DNA of 64,000 bases from Streptomyces sp. NBC_01267 (GCF_036241575.1 NZ_CP108455.1:5087501-5151500), one strand, 5' to 3'. Shown: positions 8,966 through 18,713, counted from the first letter of the stretch. A program made the numbers and translations. The notes: a model not told the origin generated them from the sequence alone.

Positions 8966-9451
8966 CGAACCCACTCCCGGCCCCTTCTCCCAGGCCCCTT
9001 CCCTCCGGCCTCTTCTTCCGCCCCTCTTCGTGTCCGTATCCCCGGTCCGTCTCCCGACGAGGCCGGGACCGGGCCGCGTTGCCCGGCATGTGACGTCCGG
9101 CACGTGACGCCTGGCACGTGACGTCCGGCACATGACGTCCGGCACCCGGCGGCCCGGTGTCCGGCGGATGAACCCACCGGCCGGACGGCCGCCCCTGGCA
9201 TGACGGTGTGCGTTCGCGGGAATACCCCTTGCAGGTCGACGTCCGGTCCACGGATGTCGTATCTCAGTGAGCGGCCCAGTTCCGCTCGCCCGGGAGGCCC
9301 TTTGCACCAGGACGACCGTGCGGTGAGCGCGGGCGACGCGGAGGGCCGGGACCCGGCCTCCGTACTGGTGGAGGCCCCGCCCCGGTCCCAGCAGCCCGCG
9401 ACGCCGTCGCTCCCCGACCTCAGCGCGTTCTCAGAGGGGGTACGTCCTTCC
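8966..9451. other. Intergenic region, 486 bp, no gene seen
   Basis: Contains a 14-bp tandem repeat array (listed separately) and GC-rich sequence. The phoH frame is open back to 9200, but that upstream stretch lacks conserved features. A weak promoter for phoH is probably here; none could be assigned with confidence. Confidence 0.5.
9087..9142 (+). repeat. Four tandem 14-bp repeats (CACGTGACGTCCGG type)
   Basis: Units begin at 9087, 9101, 9115 and 9129, with one or two substitutions between units. Each contains an ACGTGACGTC-like core with overlapping palindromes CACGTG and GACGTC. These could be binding sites for a dimeric regulator or a simple expansion. Confidence 0.85.
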
Positions 9452-10774
9452 GTGGTGACCAGCACTAAGCGCCGCATGCCCGACAGGCGCACTTATGTTC
9501 TCGACACCAGCGTCCTGCTGGCCGATCCGAACGCCATGACCCGGTTCGACGAGCACGAAGTGGTGCTCCCGATCGTCGTGGTCACGGAGCTGGAGGCCAA
9601 GAGGCACCATCCGGAACTCGGATACTTCGCCCGGCAGGCACTCCGCCTGCTCGACGACTTCCGGGTGAGATACGGACGCCTCGACGCCCCGCTCCCCATG
9701 GGCGAACTGGGCGGGACCCTGCGCGTCGAACTCAACCACTCCGATCCCAGCGTGCTCCCGGCCGGATACCGGCTGGGGGACAACGACTCCCGGATCCTCG
9801 CGGTCGCGCGCAATCTGCAGGCCGAGGGATTCGACGTCACGGTCGTCTCCAAGGACCTGCCGCTGCGCATCAAGGCGTCCTCGGTGGGGCTACTCGCCGA
9901 GGAGTACCGCGCCGAACTGGCGATCACGGACTCCGGCTACACGGGGATGAGCGAGCTGACGCTCTCACCCGACCAGGTGGATCTCCTCTTCACCGAGGAC
10001 ACCCTGTACGTGCCGGAGGCGGCGGAGCTGCCCGTACACACCGGACTGGTGCTCCAGTCGGAGCGCGGCAAGGCGCTGGGCCGGATCACGGCCGAGGGCA
10101 ATGTGCGGCTCGTCCGGGGCGACCGGGAGGCCTTCGGGCTGCACGGCCGCAGCGCCGAGCAGCGCATCGCACTCGATCTGCTGCTGGATCCGGACATCGG
10201 CATCATCTCGATGGGAGGCAGGGCGGGCACCGGCAAGTCCGCGCTGGCGCTCTGCGCCGGCCTGGAGGCCGTACTGGAACGCGGGCAGCACCAGAAGGTG
10301 ATGGTCTTCCGGCCGTTGTACGCGGTCGGCGGCCAGGAGCTCGGCTATCTGCCGGGTTCCGAGTCCGAGAAGATGGGGCCCTGGGCGCAGGCGGTCTTCG
10401 ACACGCTCTCCTCGGTGACCAGCCGGGAGGTGATCGAGGAAGTGGTCGGCCGGGGCATGCTCGAAGTCCTGCCGCTCACTCACATCCGGGGCCGCTCACT
10501 GCACGACGCGTTCGTCATCGTGGACGAGGCCCAGTCCCTGGAGCGGAACGTCCTGCTGACCGTGTTGTCCCGTATCGGGTCCAACTCGCGGGTCGTGCTG
10601 ACCCATGACGTCGCCCAGCGCGACAACCTCAGGGTCGGCCGGTACGACGGAGTGGTCGCGGTGGTCGAGAAACTGAAGGGGCATCCGCTCTTCGCGCACG
10701 TCACCCTGACCCGGTCCGAGCGGTCGCAGATCGCCGCACTGGTGACCGAAATGCTGGAGGATGGTCAGCTCTAG
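9452..10774 (+). CDS. PIN domain-PhoH family ATPase
   Basis: A 440-residue protein with an N-terminal PIN nuclease domain ([12 protein letters not shown], conserved acidic residues to about 150) followed by a PhoH P-loop ATPase ([12 protein letters not shown] near 258, Walker B VDEAQSLE near 357). PIN-PhoH proteins of actinobacteria are ATP-driven, sequence-selective RNA-unwinding ribonucleases. The start is taken at GTG 9452, 12 bases after AGAGGGGG; an ATG 24 codons into the shared N-terminus (9476) is an alternative only if the leader is not translated. A strong hairpin terminator follows. Confidence 0.93.
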   Translation: MVTSTKRRMPDRRTYVLDTSVLLADPNAMTRFDEHEVVLPIVVVTELEAKRHHPELGYFARQALRLLDDFRVRYGRLDAPLPMGELGGTLRVELNHSDPSVLPAGYRLGDNDSRILAVARNLQAEGFDVTVVSKDLPLRIKASSVGLLAEEYRAELAITDSGYTGMSELTLSPDQVDLLFTEDTLYVPEAAELPVHTGLVLQSERGKALGRITAEGNVRLVRGDREAFGLHGRSAEQRIALDLLLDPDIGIISMGGRAGTGKSALALCAGLEAVLERGQHQKVMVFRPLYAVGGQELGYLPGSESEKMGPWAQAVFDTLSSVTSREVIEEVVGRGMLEVLPLTHIRGRSLHDAFVIVDEAQSLERNVLLTVLSRIGSNSRVVLTHDVAQRDNLRVGRYDGVVAVVEKLKGHPLFAHVTLTRSERSQIAALVTEMLEDGQL

Positions 10775-10792
10775 CCAGGTATTGACCAGTTG

Positions 10793-10832
10793 GAGCCGCC
10801 CGGCAAGGCGCAGGAGCCTAGCCGGGCGGCTC
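10793..10832 (+). terminator. Hairpin terminator after the PhoH gene
   Basis: GAGCCGCCCGGC (10793-10804) pairs perfectly with GCCGGGCGGCTC (10821-10832), 18 bp after the phoH stop codon. There is no T tract. Confidence 0.8.
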
Positions 10833-11157
10833 TCCGTTGCGCAGCAATCTCCAGGATTCTCGTGCGCCAAACGGGGTGTGAGCTTTCCCACTCGGTGGAC
10901 GTTTGCCTTGTGGCGTCCGAGTCGGGCAGAGTCTTGCTTCCGTCAGGCCCCGCATGCGGCACACGTACACCCTCAGGGGTGCAGCACCACACAACTCAAC
11001 ACTTGCCGCCGCATGCCGCCCGAGCACCACGCGGCACTTCCGCAAGGGAGTTGCCCACCGGGTCCGTGCCTCCCGTGACCGGTTGTTGGGGAGGACAGCG
11101 CCAGGGGCACGATTGCGTCCGCGAGGTCACGAGCGGTCGCTGCTGGAAGGAAACCGT
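10833..11157 (+). promoter_or_regulatory. Long 5' region of the lytic transglycosylase gene
   Basis: About 325 bp without a convincing gene precede the GTG at 11158. Several stems can be drawn, for instance CCTCCC with GGGGAGG near 11070-11100. Cell-wall lytic genes of Streptomyces often carry a c-di-AMP riboswitch here, but its conserved motifs could not be recognised, so the region is only marked as a possible structured leader. Confidence 0.35.
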
Positions 11158-11859
11158 GTGAGCCGGATTTCGGTCCGGGGATTCGCGGTGGCGTCAGCCA
11201 CTGCGGTCACCACCGTAGGAGCAGTTGTCGGCGTCGCATCGGGCAGCACGATGCCCGCGGGCGACAACATCGACGCCGCCTCCGCCGCGGACACGACGAC
11301 CCTCGCGGAGATCCCTGACGGCCAGCAGGCCCAGGTCGCATCGCTGACGCAGCAGGCAGACACCCAGGCGGTGCAGGCCGACGCGGCAGCCAAGAAGTCC
11401 GCGGAGGAATCGGCCCGCATCCAGGCCGCCAAGGACGCCAAGACGAAGAAGGACGCTGCCGACGAGGCAGTGGCGAAGGCCAAGAAGGAGCGCGAGAAGG
11501 CGAAGGAACTGGCAGCCAGCCGTTCCGCCACGCGTGACGCGAGCAGCTTCGCGCCGCAGAGCTCCTACTCGATCTCGCAGATCCAGTCGATGGCGCGGCA
11601 GATGATGCCGGCCGACCAGTTCCAGTGCTTCAGCAACATCGTGACCCACGAATCCGGCTGGAACTACAAGGCTGTCAACCCCAGCACCGGGGCCTACGGT
11701 CTTGTCCAGGCTCTGCCCGGCTCCAAGATGGTGTCCGCCGGAGCCGACTGGCAGACCAACCCGGCCACGCAGCTCAAGTGGGGCCTGAACTACATGAACG
11801 GCAGGTACCACAGCCCGTGTGGCGCCTGGACGTTCTGGCAGGCAAACACCTGGTATTAA
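11158..11859 (+). CDS. Secreted lytic transglycosylase (SLT-like) with coiled-coil linker
   Basis: A 233-residue exported protein. Residues 1-30 form a Sec signal (VRGFAVASATAVTTVGAVVG). Residues about 55-125 are an Ala/Lys/Glu-rich coiled coil. Residues 145-233 are a small SLT/Rpf-like muralytic domain with catalytic Glu in THESGWNYKA (E165), followed by GAYGLVQALPGSKM and a conserved Cys pair. Such proteins cleave peptidoglycan glycan strands during growth and spore germination. GTG 11158 follows GGAAGGA at 11146-11152. A 13-bp-stem terminator follows the gene. Confidence 0.9.
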   Translation: MSRISVRGFAVASATAVTTVGAVVGVASGSTMPAGDNIDAASAADTTTLAEIPDGQQAQVASLTQQADTQAVQADAAAKKSAEESARIQAAKDAKTKKDAADEAVAKAKKEREKAKELAASRSATRDASSFAPQSSYSISQIQSMARQMMPADQFQCFSNIVTHESGWNYKAVNPSTGAYGLVQALPGSKMVSAGADWQTNPATQLKWGLNYMNGRYHSPCGAWTFWQANTWY

Positions 11860-11881
11860 AAGCGTTTTCTACGCTCAACTT

Positions 11882-11920
11882 CACGGAGCCCCTCGCCGTC
11901 CTTCGGTGAGGGGCTCCGTG
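11882..11920 (+). terminator. Hairpin terminator
   Basis: CACGGAGCCCCTC (11882-11894) pairs with GAGGGGCTCCGTG (11908-11920), a perfect 13-bp stem 22 bp after the transglycosylase stop codon. Confidence 0.85.
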
Positions 11921-11968
11921 CGTGTACGGTCGGGCTCCGGAGGCAAGCGGGCGGGGGAGAGGACCAGG

Positions 11969-13333
11969 ATGTCGAAGCTGCCGGACTGGCTGGAGCGGGT
12001 GGGGTCCGAACTGACCCACCTGGGCGAGCGGTTGGAGGAGCGCAAGGCCGAGGCCGACGAACCCCACGGGGTGCGAGCCGTGGAGGCAGGCGAAGCCGAG
12101 GACCATCACGCCGCCCCCGGTCAGGTCCCGCCGCCCCCGGACTACGCCCCGGCCGTCGCGGCCCGGCCCGACCCCGTCGCCGCCGTTCCGTGGGGCGTAC
12201 GCGTCGCGGCGGAGGCCGGCTGGCGGCTGCTCGTTCTGGCAGGCACGCTCTGGGTGTTGATGCGGGTCATCAGCGCCATCCAGCTCGTGGTCCTCGCCTT
12301 TGTCGGCGCACTGCTCGTCACCGCACTGCTCCAGCCGACCGTCGCCAGGCTCCGCCGGGCCGGGCTGCCACGCGGGCTCGCCACCGCGCTGACCGCGATC
12401 CTCGGGTTCGTCGTCATGGGCCTGGTCGGCTGGTTCGTGGTCTGGCAGGTGATGGAGAACCTCGACTCGCTCTCCAGCCGCGTCCAGGACGGCATCCAGG
12501 AGCTCAAACGCTGGCTCCTGCACAGCCCGTTCCACGTGACCGAACAGCAGATCAACGAAGTCGCCAAGAGCCTGAGCGACAGCATCGGCCACAACACCAA
12601 CGAGATCACCTCGGCCGGACTCCAGGGCGTCACCGTCATCATGGAGATACTCACCGGGATGCTCCTGGCGATGTTCTCGACGCTCTTCCTGCTGTACGAC
12701 GGGGCGCGCATCTGGCAGTGGGCGCTGAAGCTCGTCCCCGCCCAGGCCCGTCCCGGAGTCGCGGGCGCGGGGCCGCGCGCCTGGCGGACACTGACCGCGT
12801 ACGTGCGCGGCACGGTGATAGTCGCGCTGATCGACGCGATCTTCATCGGCCTCGGGCTCTTCTTCCTGGATGTCCCGCTGGCCGTGCCGCTGGCCGTCTT
12901 CATCTTCCTCTTCGCGTTCATCCCGCTGGTCGGTGCGGTGATGTCCGGAGCTCTCGCGGTGGTCGTCGCGCTGGTGACGCAGGGCGTGTTCACCGGGCTG
13001 ATGGTGCTGGTGGTCGTGCTCGCCGTGCAGCAGATCGAGGGGCACGTGCTCCAGCCGCTCATCCTGGGCCGCGCGGTCCGGGTCCACCCGCTGGCCGTGG
13101 TCCTCTCCGTCGCGGCGGGCGGCATGATCGCCGGCATCGGCGGCGCGGTGGTGGCGGTTCCGCTGGTGGCGGTCACCAACACGGTGGTCGGCTACCTCCG
13201 GGCGTACGGCAGGGACCAGGCCATCGGAACGGCGCCCACGGCGCACGCACCGGCGGGGACCGCCCCGCCCCGGCCGGAGAGCGAACCACGGCCGGACGCC
13301 GGGACGGGGTCCGCGCTGGAGGACCCGGCGTGA
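11969..13333 (+). CDS. AI-2E family transporter (PerM/TqsA-like membrane protein)
   Basis: A protein of 454 residues. A hydrophilic Pro/Glu-rich N-terminal tail of about 65 residues precedes seven or eight membrane segments of the AI-2E/UPF0118 fold, including the conserved LFLLYDGARIWQW region and FAFIPLVGAVMSGALA. Members export small molecules or Na+ in exchange for protons; the substrate here is not known. ATG 11969 is preceded by GGGGGAGAGG. Its stop overlaps the next start by four bases (GTGA), so the two genes are translationally coupled. Confidence 0.88.
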   Translation: MSKLPDWLERVGSELTHLGERLEERKAEADEPHGVRAVEAGEAEDHHAAPGQVPPPPDYAPAVAARPDPVAAVPWGVRVAAEAGWRLLVLAGTLWVLMRVISAIQLVVLAFVGALLVTALLQPTVARLRRAGLPRGLATALTAILGFVVMGLVGWFVVWQVMENLDSLSSRVQDGIQELKRWLLHSPFHVTEQQINEVAKSLSDSIGHNTNEITSAGLQGVTVIMEILTGMLLAMFSTLFLLYDGARIWQWALKLVPAQARPGVAGAGPRAWRTLTAYVRGTVIVALIDAIFIGLGLFFLDVPLAVPLAVFIFLFAFIPLVGAVMSGALAVVVALVTQGVFTGLMVLVVVLAVQQIEGHVLQPLILGRAVRVHPLAVVLSVAAGGMIAGIGGAVVAVPLVAVTNTVVGYLRAYGRDQAIGTAPTAHAPAGTAPPRPESEPRPDAGTGSALEDPA

Positions 13334-14094
13334 TATCCGAGCCGGAGATAGTGGGGGACTTCGGGTCGAGCCCCGGCACGGACGTCCTGACGGGCTCCGC
13401 AGCGAGGGAGCCCCGGGAACCGCGTCCGCCCCGGCCCTGGCGCTGGGCGCTGGGCGGGGTACTGATGGCCTCGGTGGTGTGGGCGGGGGCGCTGTACGCG
13501 TACCGCCTCCAGCACGACGAACAGCCCGACACCCGCGGCTACTCGATGGGCCTGGACCTCTGCCAGGACGTGCGGCTCACCGCACTCTCCGGCGAACTGG
13601 GCAAGCGGTCGGACGACTCCCACTGGGGGAGCCGGAACCGCGCCCTCGACCTGGCCAGCTGCCATGTGCGCCTGACCCCCGCGAGCGACGGGTCGCAGCG
13701 GAAACGGGGCACACCGAGGGTGAGTTACGAGGCCGAGGTCACCGTCTCCCTGCACCGGAAAGTCGATCCCGCGCCCGAGTTCGAGGCGCAGAGCCGGAGC
13801 CGGGAGTGGTTCGCGGATGCCGGTCCCAGCAAGGTGGAGGAGGTGCCGGGGCTGGGTGACGAGGCGTATCTGGCCACCTTCGACGACGGGACCGACGCCC
13901 TGCCCAAGCTGGAGGTGCGCGACGGGTCCGTCGAGCTCACCCTGATGCTGTCCGTCACCTACAACTACGACCAGGAAGACGACCCGGCAAAGCTGGCCGA
14001 GCCGGTGGCCCCCGACATGGAAGCGTTCCAGCCGCAGATGATCGCCGACATGCGCGCCCTGATGGACCGGCTCAAACACCGACGGACCGAATGA
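13330..14094 (+). CDS. Single-pass membrane protein of unknown function
   Basis: A protein of 254 residues. A short cytoplasmic tail is followed by one membrane segment at about 38-58 (LGGVLMASVVWAGALYA). The rest is an extracytoplasmic domain with paired Cys residues (LDLCQDVRL, LASCHVRL). It resembles DUF3558-like streptomycete lipid-free surface proteins in having two Cys and an alternating strand pattern, but no family can be named with confidence. GTG 13330 overlaps the stop of the upstream AI-2E gene, implying a joint function. Confidence 0.75.
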   Translation: MISEPEIVGDFGSSPGTDVLTGSAAREPREPRPPRPWRWALGGVLMASVVWAGALYAYRLQHDEQPDTRGYSMGLDLCQDVRLTALSGELGKRSDDSHWGSRNRALDLASCHVRLTPASDGSQRKRGTPRVSYEAEVTVSLHRKVDPAPEFEAQSRSREWFADAGPSKVEEVPGLGDEAYLATFDDGTDALPKLEVRDGSVELTLMLSVTYNYDQEDDPAKLAEPVAPDMEAFQPQMIADMRALMDRLKHRRTE

Positions 14095-14134
14095 GCGAGG
14101 GGCCCCGCCGGACGCTGCCGACGGGGCCCCTCGC
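14095..14134 (+). terminator. Hairpin terminator between convergent genes
   Basis: GCGAGGGGCCCCG (14095-14107) pairs with CGGGGCCCCTCGC (14122-14134). The symmetrical stem serves both the upstream plus-strand pair and the convergent ahpCD operon (stop at 14151). Confidence 0.85.
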
Positions 14135-14150
14135 CACACACACGTACTGC

Positions 14151-14684
14151 CTACTCGGCCAGCACGGCCTCGGAGTCGAGCGTCACGCCGACCGCCTGCA
14201 GGACGGCCGCGATCTTGAAGGCCTCCTGGATGGTCTCGCGGTCCACGCCCGCCTTGCGGAGCACCTGCTCGTGCGAGTCGAGGCACTGGCCGCAGCCGTT
14301 GATCGCGGAGACGGCGAGCGACCAGAGCTCGAAGTCGACCTTCTCCACGCCCGGGTTGCCGATCACGTTCATCCGCAGACCCGCACGGAGCGTCCCGTAC
14401 TCGGGGTCCGACAGCAGGTGCCGGGTCCGGTAGAAGACGTTGTTCATCGCCATGACGGCCGCGGCGGACCTGGCCGCCGTGTACGCCTCGGGGGAGAGGT
14501 TCGCCTTGGCCTCGGGCTCCAGCTCGCGCAGCACCTTCGGCGACCGCGACGCGATGGCGCAGGCGAGGACGGTGCCCCACAGCTGCTGCTTCGGCAGGTC
14601 GCTGTTGCCGATCACCGAACCGAGGTTCAGCTTCAGGTCCTTGGCGTAGTCCGGTACGGCGGACTTCAGTTCGTCGAGTGACAT
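14151..14684 (-). CDS. ahpD: Alkyl hydroperoxidase AhpD
   Basis: A protein of 177 residues. It carries the thiol motif CGQCLDSH (C131, C134, H138) of mycobacterial AhpD, which acts as reductant of AhpC and as a weak peroxidase. Length and residue spacing match the family. It starts 12 bp after the ahpC stop codon, so both are one transcript. It is under likely OxyR control from the shared promoter region at 15252-15381. Confidence 0.97.
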   Translation of the reverse strand: MSLDELKSAVPDYAKDLKLNLGSVIGNSDLPKQQLWGTVLACAIASRSPKVLRELEPEAKANLSPEAYTAARSAAAVMAMNNVFYRTRHLLSDPEYGTLRAGLRMNVIGNPGVEKVDFELWSLAVSAINGCGQCLDSHEQVLRKAGVDRETIQEAFKIAAVLQAVGVTLDSEAVLAE

Positions 14685-14696
14685 CCGGGGATCAGC

Positions 14697-15251
14697 TCAC
14701 TCGCCCGAGAGGAGCGCGACCGGGTCCAGGGTGTTCTCGCCCTTGGTCCAGTTGCAGGGGCACAGCTCGTCGGTCTGCAGGGCGTCGAGGACCCGCAGGA
14801 CCTCCTTGGGGTTACGGCCCACGGAACCGGCGGTCACCATCGTGAACTGGATCTCGTTGTTCTGGTCGACGATGAAGACGGCGCGCTGCGCGAAGCCGTC
14901 AGCACCCTCGATGCCGAGGTCACGCATGAGCTCGTGCTTCGAGTCGGCCAGCATCGGGAACGGCAGGTCGGTGAGGTCCGGGTGGTCCTTGCGCCAGGCG
15001 TGGTGCACGAACTCGGAGTCACCGGAGAAGCCGAGGACCTGGGCGTCACGGTCGGCGAACTCGTCGTTCAGCTTGCCGAAAGCGGCGATCTCGGTCGGGC
15101 ACACGAAGGTGAAGTCCTTCGGCCACGCGAAGACGATCTTCCACTTGCCCTCGTAGGTCTTGTGGTCGATCTGCGCGAACTCCTTGCCGCTCTCCAGCGA
15201 AACACAAGCAGTCAGGTCGAACTGGGGAAACTGGTCACCGACAGTGAGCAC
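14697..15251 (-). CDS. ahpC: Alkyl hydroperoxide reductase, peroxiredoxin AhpC
   Basis: A 184-residue typical 2-Cys peroxiredoxin. The peroxidatic Cys is C51 in FTFVCPTEI and the resolving Cys lies in the C-terminal CPC pair (C164/C166). It reduces organic and hydrogen peroxides in the cytoplasm using AhpD. First gene of the ahpC-ahpD operon and divergent from oxyR, an arrangement shown in S. coelicolor to be OxyR-regulated. Confidence 0.97.
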   Translation of the reverse strand: MLTVGDQFPQFDLTACVSLESGKEFAQIDHKTYEGKWKIVFAWPKDFTFVCPTEIAAFGKLNDEFADRDAQVLGFSGDSEFVHHAWRKDHPDLTDLPFPMLADSKHELMRDLGIEGADGFAQRAVFIVDQNNEIQFTMVTAGSVGRNPKEVLRVLDALQTDELCPCNWTKGENTLDPVALLSGE

Positions 15252-15381
15252 GAACTCTCCTTGCAGCGGAGGAATTCCCTTTTGGGGCGTTCCTGAGGGT
15301 TGGACGGATTACAGAGTGACACAGCATCCATTGATCACAGAAATAGCTAGACTTGGTTGTCGTGATCGGAGGTACCTATCA
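15252..15381. promoter_or_regulatory. oxyR-ahpC divergent promoter with likely OxyR site
   Basis: The 130-bp gap is AT-richer than its surroundings. GATCAC (15333-15338) and GTGATC (15362-15367) form a perfect inverted pair around ATAGCTA (15343-15349), which resembles half of an OxyR-type ATAG...CTAT site. OxyR control of this gap is established in S. coelicolor; the exact contact bases are inferred. Confidence 0.6.
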
Positions 15382-16344
15382 GTGACGCCCGTATATAGGG
15401 GAAAACAGCCCAGCCACCGGGGAAAGCAACCCAGCCTGGCGCAGCTCCGCGCCTTTGCCGCCGTGGCCGAGTACCTGCACTTCAGGGATGCCGCCGCGGC
15501 CATCGGCATGAGCCAGCCCGCGCTGTCGGGGGCCGTGTCGGCGCTGGAGGAGACGCTGGGGGTGCAGTTGCTGGAGCGGACCACCCGCAAGGTGCTGCTG
15601 TCGCCCGCCGGGGAGCGGCTGGCGGCGCGTACCCGGGTGGTGCTGGACGCGGTGGGGGAGCTCATGGAGGAGGCCGACGCGGTACGGGCGCCCTTCACCG
15701 GGGTGCTCAGGCTCGGGGTGATCCCGACCGTCGCGCCGTATCTGCTGCCGACCGTGCTGCGGCTCGTCCACCGTACGTACCCCGAGCTCGACCTCCAGGT
15801 GCACGAGGAGCAGACCTCGTCACTGGTCGAGGGGCTGACCGCCGGGCGGCTCGATCTGCTGCTGCTCGCGGTGCCGCTCGGGGTGCCGGGCGTGGTCGAA
15901 CTGCCGCTGTTCGACGAGGAATTCGTGCTGGTCACGCCGCGTGAGCACTGGCTCGCGGGGCGCGAGGACGTCCCGCGTGACGCGCTGCGCGAGCTGGATC
16001 TGCTGCTGCTCGACGAGGGGCACTGCCTGCGGGACCAGACGTTGGACATCTGCCGGGAGGCGGGGCGGTCGGACGGCGTCCCGGTGACGACGACCGCGGC
16101 CGGGCTCTCCACGCTGGTCCAGCTGGTGGCGGGCGGCCTCGGGGTGACGCTGCTGCCGCGTACGGCGGTACGGGTGGAGACCGGGCGCAACGACCAGCTG
16201 GCCACGGCGTACTTCGCGGAGCCCGCGCCGATGCGGCGGATCGCGCTGGCGATGCGGGCGGGGGCCGCGCGCCAGGAGGAGTTCACGGCGTTCGCCGGGG
16301 CGCTGCGGGAGGGCGTACGGCCGTTGCCGGTGTGGCTGGCGTAG
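15382..16344 (+). CDS. oxyR: LysR-family peroxide sensor OxyR
   Basis: A protein of 320 residues. An N-terminal LysR winged helix (about 18-77, AAAAIGMSQPALSGAVSALE) precedes a substrate-binding-like sensor domain. The redox pair C215 and C224 in EGHCLRDQTLDIC matches the disulfide-forming cysteines of OxyR, which activates peroxide defence genes when oxidised. GTG 15382 lies ten bases after GGAGG (15368-15372). The N-terminus contains a short tandem duplication (RGKQPS twice, residues 6-11 and 13-18). Confidence 0.96.
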   Translation: MTPVYRGKQPSHRGKQPSLAQLRAFAAVAEYLHFRDAAAAIGMSQPALSGAVSALEETLGVQLLERTTRKVLLSPAGERLAARTRVVLDAVGELMEEADAVRAPFTGVLRLGVIPTVAPYLLPTVLRLVHRTYPELDLQVHEEQTSSLVEGLTAGRLDLLLLAVPLGVPGVVELPLFDEEFVLVTPREHWLAGREDVPRDALRELDLLLLDEGHCLRDQTLDICREAGRSDGVPVTTTAAGLSTLVQLVAGGLGVTLLPRTAVRVETGRNDQLATAYFAEPAPMRRIALAMRAGAARQEEFTAFAGALREGVRPLPVWLA

Positions 16345-16409
16345 GCCGCCGCCCTCCCGCGGCTGGCGTCGGCCGCCACCCTCCCGCCGTTCGGCCCTCC
16401 CGCGTCCCG

Positions 16410-18713
16410 CTACTCCGTACGCAGCCCCTCGGGCCGCATCAGCCGCCACAGCGGCGGCATGCTGATCGCCGTCACCAGGACGACGACACCCGCGCCGATG
16501 CCCGTCAGGGCCGTGACCGCGGACCAGTCGACGGTGACGGTGTGGCCGACCATCCGGAGCAGGACCGTTCCCAGGCCCAGCCCCACGGCCGCGGCCAGTA
16601 CCAGTCCGAGCGCGACCGGAACGGCGGTCTGCCACAGCACCGACCAGCTCATGGTGGAGCGGCGGGTACCGAAGGCCGCGAGGGCCGCCAGCAGCCGCCG
16701 GCGGTCGCGGAGCTGCTCCAGGACCGAGACGAGCAGGCTCGCGCCGATCAGCAGGAGCACGGCGGCGGCGCCCATGTACAGGCCCTTGCGGACGCCCGTG
16801 AAGCGGCTGTCCTCGCGGGCCTCGTGCAGGGCGACGGTCTCGATCATCGGGTTGTACCTGGCCACGGTGTTACGGACCAGCTCGGTGGCGTCCGTCGCCG
16901 CCGGGTCGACGGTGACGTAGACCGTGCGCAGCATGGAGAGGTCCTTGGCCGGCGGCAGCGCGCCGGGGGTGATCAGCACGCCACCACCGCCGGAGCTGCC
17001 GGCCGGGTCGGTCCGCAGGCTCACCGAGCGGGTCCCGGCGGGCAGCGTCCAGGGGACCTGATGCCTGGCCTGTCCGCCGAAGGACGAGCTGAGGAAGAGG
17101 TGCCTGCCCGGCTTGGCGATCTTCGGGAGGTTCGCGTCCCAGCCGCCGGTGGTGACGAACGTGTCGCCGTCCCTGCAACTGGGGAGGGTGGCGATCTCGC
17201 GCAGCGCGGTGCAGTCCCCGGAGAGCACCTCGCTGATGTCGCCCGCGGACTTCGTGGCCGAGACGGAGGCCCGGCTGACCGGCAGCGCCTTGGTGACGCC
17301 GGGCGTCCTGCGCAGCGCGTCGGTGATCCTGGTGCCCGAGTCGTCGTTGGTGACGACCAGTTGGGCGCGGGTGAGGTCGGCGCCCGTCTCCTTGCTGTAG
17401 TCGCTGTCGACCCCGGCGAACAGCATCTGGAGGGCGATGGCTCCGGCCACCGCGACGGCGATGCCGTTGACCAGGCGGGCCGCGTTTCCACTCGTCAACT
17501 GGAGCCTTCGGATGGCAAGTTGCCAGGAAGTCGGGCCGCCGCTGAGGCGGTTGACGACAGCTTCGACCAGCCAGGGCAGCAGCGCCGTCACGCCGATCAG
17601 CAGCAGCACCGTCCCGGAGATGACCTGGGCGTTGTTGAAATTGCCGTGGGTGCGGCCCGTGCCCGTCATCGGGAGGAGCAGGGCGAGTCCGGCGACCGGC
17701 AGCAGGACGCGCCACCAGACGCGGCGGCGGCGCGGCACCGACGTACGGACGACACCGAGCGGTTCGATCACCACGCCGCGCAGGGTGAGCAGGGTGACGC
17801 CGACGGCCGAGGCGGGCACCGAGGCGGCGACCAGCACGGCCAGGCCGATGCCCGGGTTCAGGTCGGCGGGGAAGAGGTTGATCCCGGCGACGTCGATGTC
17901 ACCGGCGAAGCTGCGGGCCACCAGGAAGAACACGGCGCCGAGGAACAGCCCGAACAGAGAGCCCGCGAAGGATTCGCCCGCGGCGATACGGCGGGTCATC
18001 CGGGAATCCGTACCGATCAGCCGCAGAGCGGCCAGTCGGCGGTCGCGGCTGTCGCTGCCGAAACGGACGGCGGCGGCGATGAACACACCCACCGGCATCA
18101 GCAGGACGACGAAGATGATGACGACGAGCAGGCTCAGGACCGGGTCCATCGCGGGCTGGGGCGGTACGTCGGAGAACGCGTTGATGCGCCGTACGGTGCC
18201 GCCGTCCGACAGATCGAGACGGTCGCTGCCCGCGTAGTAGGCGAGTTCGTGCGGCCCGGTCAGCCCGGCGTCGCCGATGGTGCCGGCGATCCGGTACGGG
18301 ATCCGCTCGCGCAGCAGCTTGCCGTCGGACGAGCCGAGCAGCGCCTTGAGCGCCGGGGACGCCAGCATCTCACCGGCCTTCGGGGCCGCCGGGATACCCG
18401 CGGGCACCGGCGCCTGCGGGCCCTCGGGCTTCATCAGCCGGCCGCGGACGTCCTTGCCCCGGTACGTGGTGTCCGACATACCGAGCAGCAGCGTGTCGTT
18501 GCCGCGCTTGTCGACCATGGCGGCGCCGAAGTCGTTGCGGTTGTCCTTCCGCGCGTCCCGGGCCGCGAGCGCCCCGGGGATGGCGGTGGTGACCAGCAGC
18601 AGGGCCACGCCCAGGCCCACGCCGACCGCTGTCAGCAGCGTACGGGTCCAGCCCTCACGGCCCCCGCCGACAGCGAACTTCATGCCCATCGTGAGGTCTT
18701 GCGTCCAGCTCAT
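16410..18713 (-). CDS. FtsX/MacB-type ABC exporter permease, copy B
   Basis: A protein of 767 residues. One N-terminal membrane segment (about 25-45) and a large external domain are followed by membrane segments in two FtsX-like blocks (about 225-430 and 640-750). Such permeases work with a LolD/MacB-type ATPase to move lipids, peptides or antibiotics or to signal, without a typical substrate channel. Its ATG overlaps the stop of the ATPase copy B. It is the last gene of the five-gene operon and a clear paralogue of the permease at 19932-22256 (both end MRPxGLRTE). Confidence 0.93.
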   Translation of the reverse strand: MSWTQDLTMGMKFAVGGGREGWTRTLLTAVGVGLGVALLLVTTAIPGALAARDARKDNRNDFGAAMVDKRGNDTLLLGMSDTTYRGKDVRGRLMKPEGPQAPVPAGIPAAPKAGEMLASPALKALLGSSDGKLLRERIPYRIAGTIGDAGLTGPHELAYYAGSDRLDLSDGGTVRRINAFSDVPPQPAMDPVLSLLVVIIFVVLLMPVGVFIAAAVRFGSDSRDRRLAALRLIGTDSRMTRRIAAGESFAGSLFGLFLGAVFFLVARSFAGDIDVAGINLFPADLNPGIGLAVLVAASVPASAVGVTLLTLRGVVIEPLGVVRTSVPRRRRVWWRVLLPVAGLALLLPMTGTGRTHGNFNNAQVISGTVLLLIGVTALLPWLVEAVVNRLSGGPTSWQLAIRRLQLTSGNAARLVNGIAVAVAGAIALQMLFAGVDSDYSKETGADLTRAQLVVTNDDSGTRITDALRRTPGVTKALPVSRASVSATKSAGDISEVLSGDCTALREIATLPSCRDGDTFVTTGGWDANLPKIAKPGRHLFLSSSFGGQARHQVPWTLPAGTRSVSLRTDPAGSSGGGGVLITPGALPPAKDLSMLRTVYVTVDPAATDATELVRNTVARYNPMIETVALHEAREDSRFTGVRKGLYMGAAAVLLLIGASLLVSVLEQLRDRRRLLAALAAFGTRRSTMSWSVLWQTAVPVALGLVLAAAVGLGLGTVLLRMVGHTVTVDWSAVTALTGIGAGVVVLVTAISMPPLWRLMRPEGLRTE

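Noticed and set aside
9200..9451. Upstream extension of the PhoH gene to ATG 9200
   Set aside because: The extra 84 residues show no conserved pattern and include repeat-like GC-rich sequence; family proteins begin near 9452.
10833..11157. c-di-AMP (ydaO-type) riboswitch before the lytic transglycosylase gene
   Set aside because: The gene class often has one, but the conserved core segments could not be found in order; a covariance-model search would decide.
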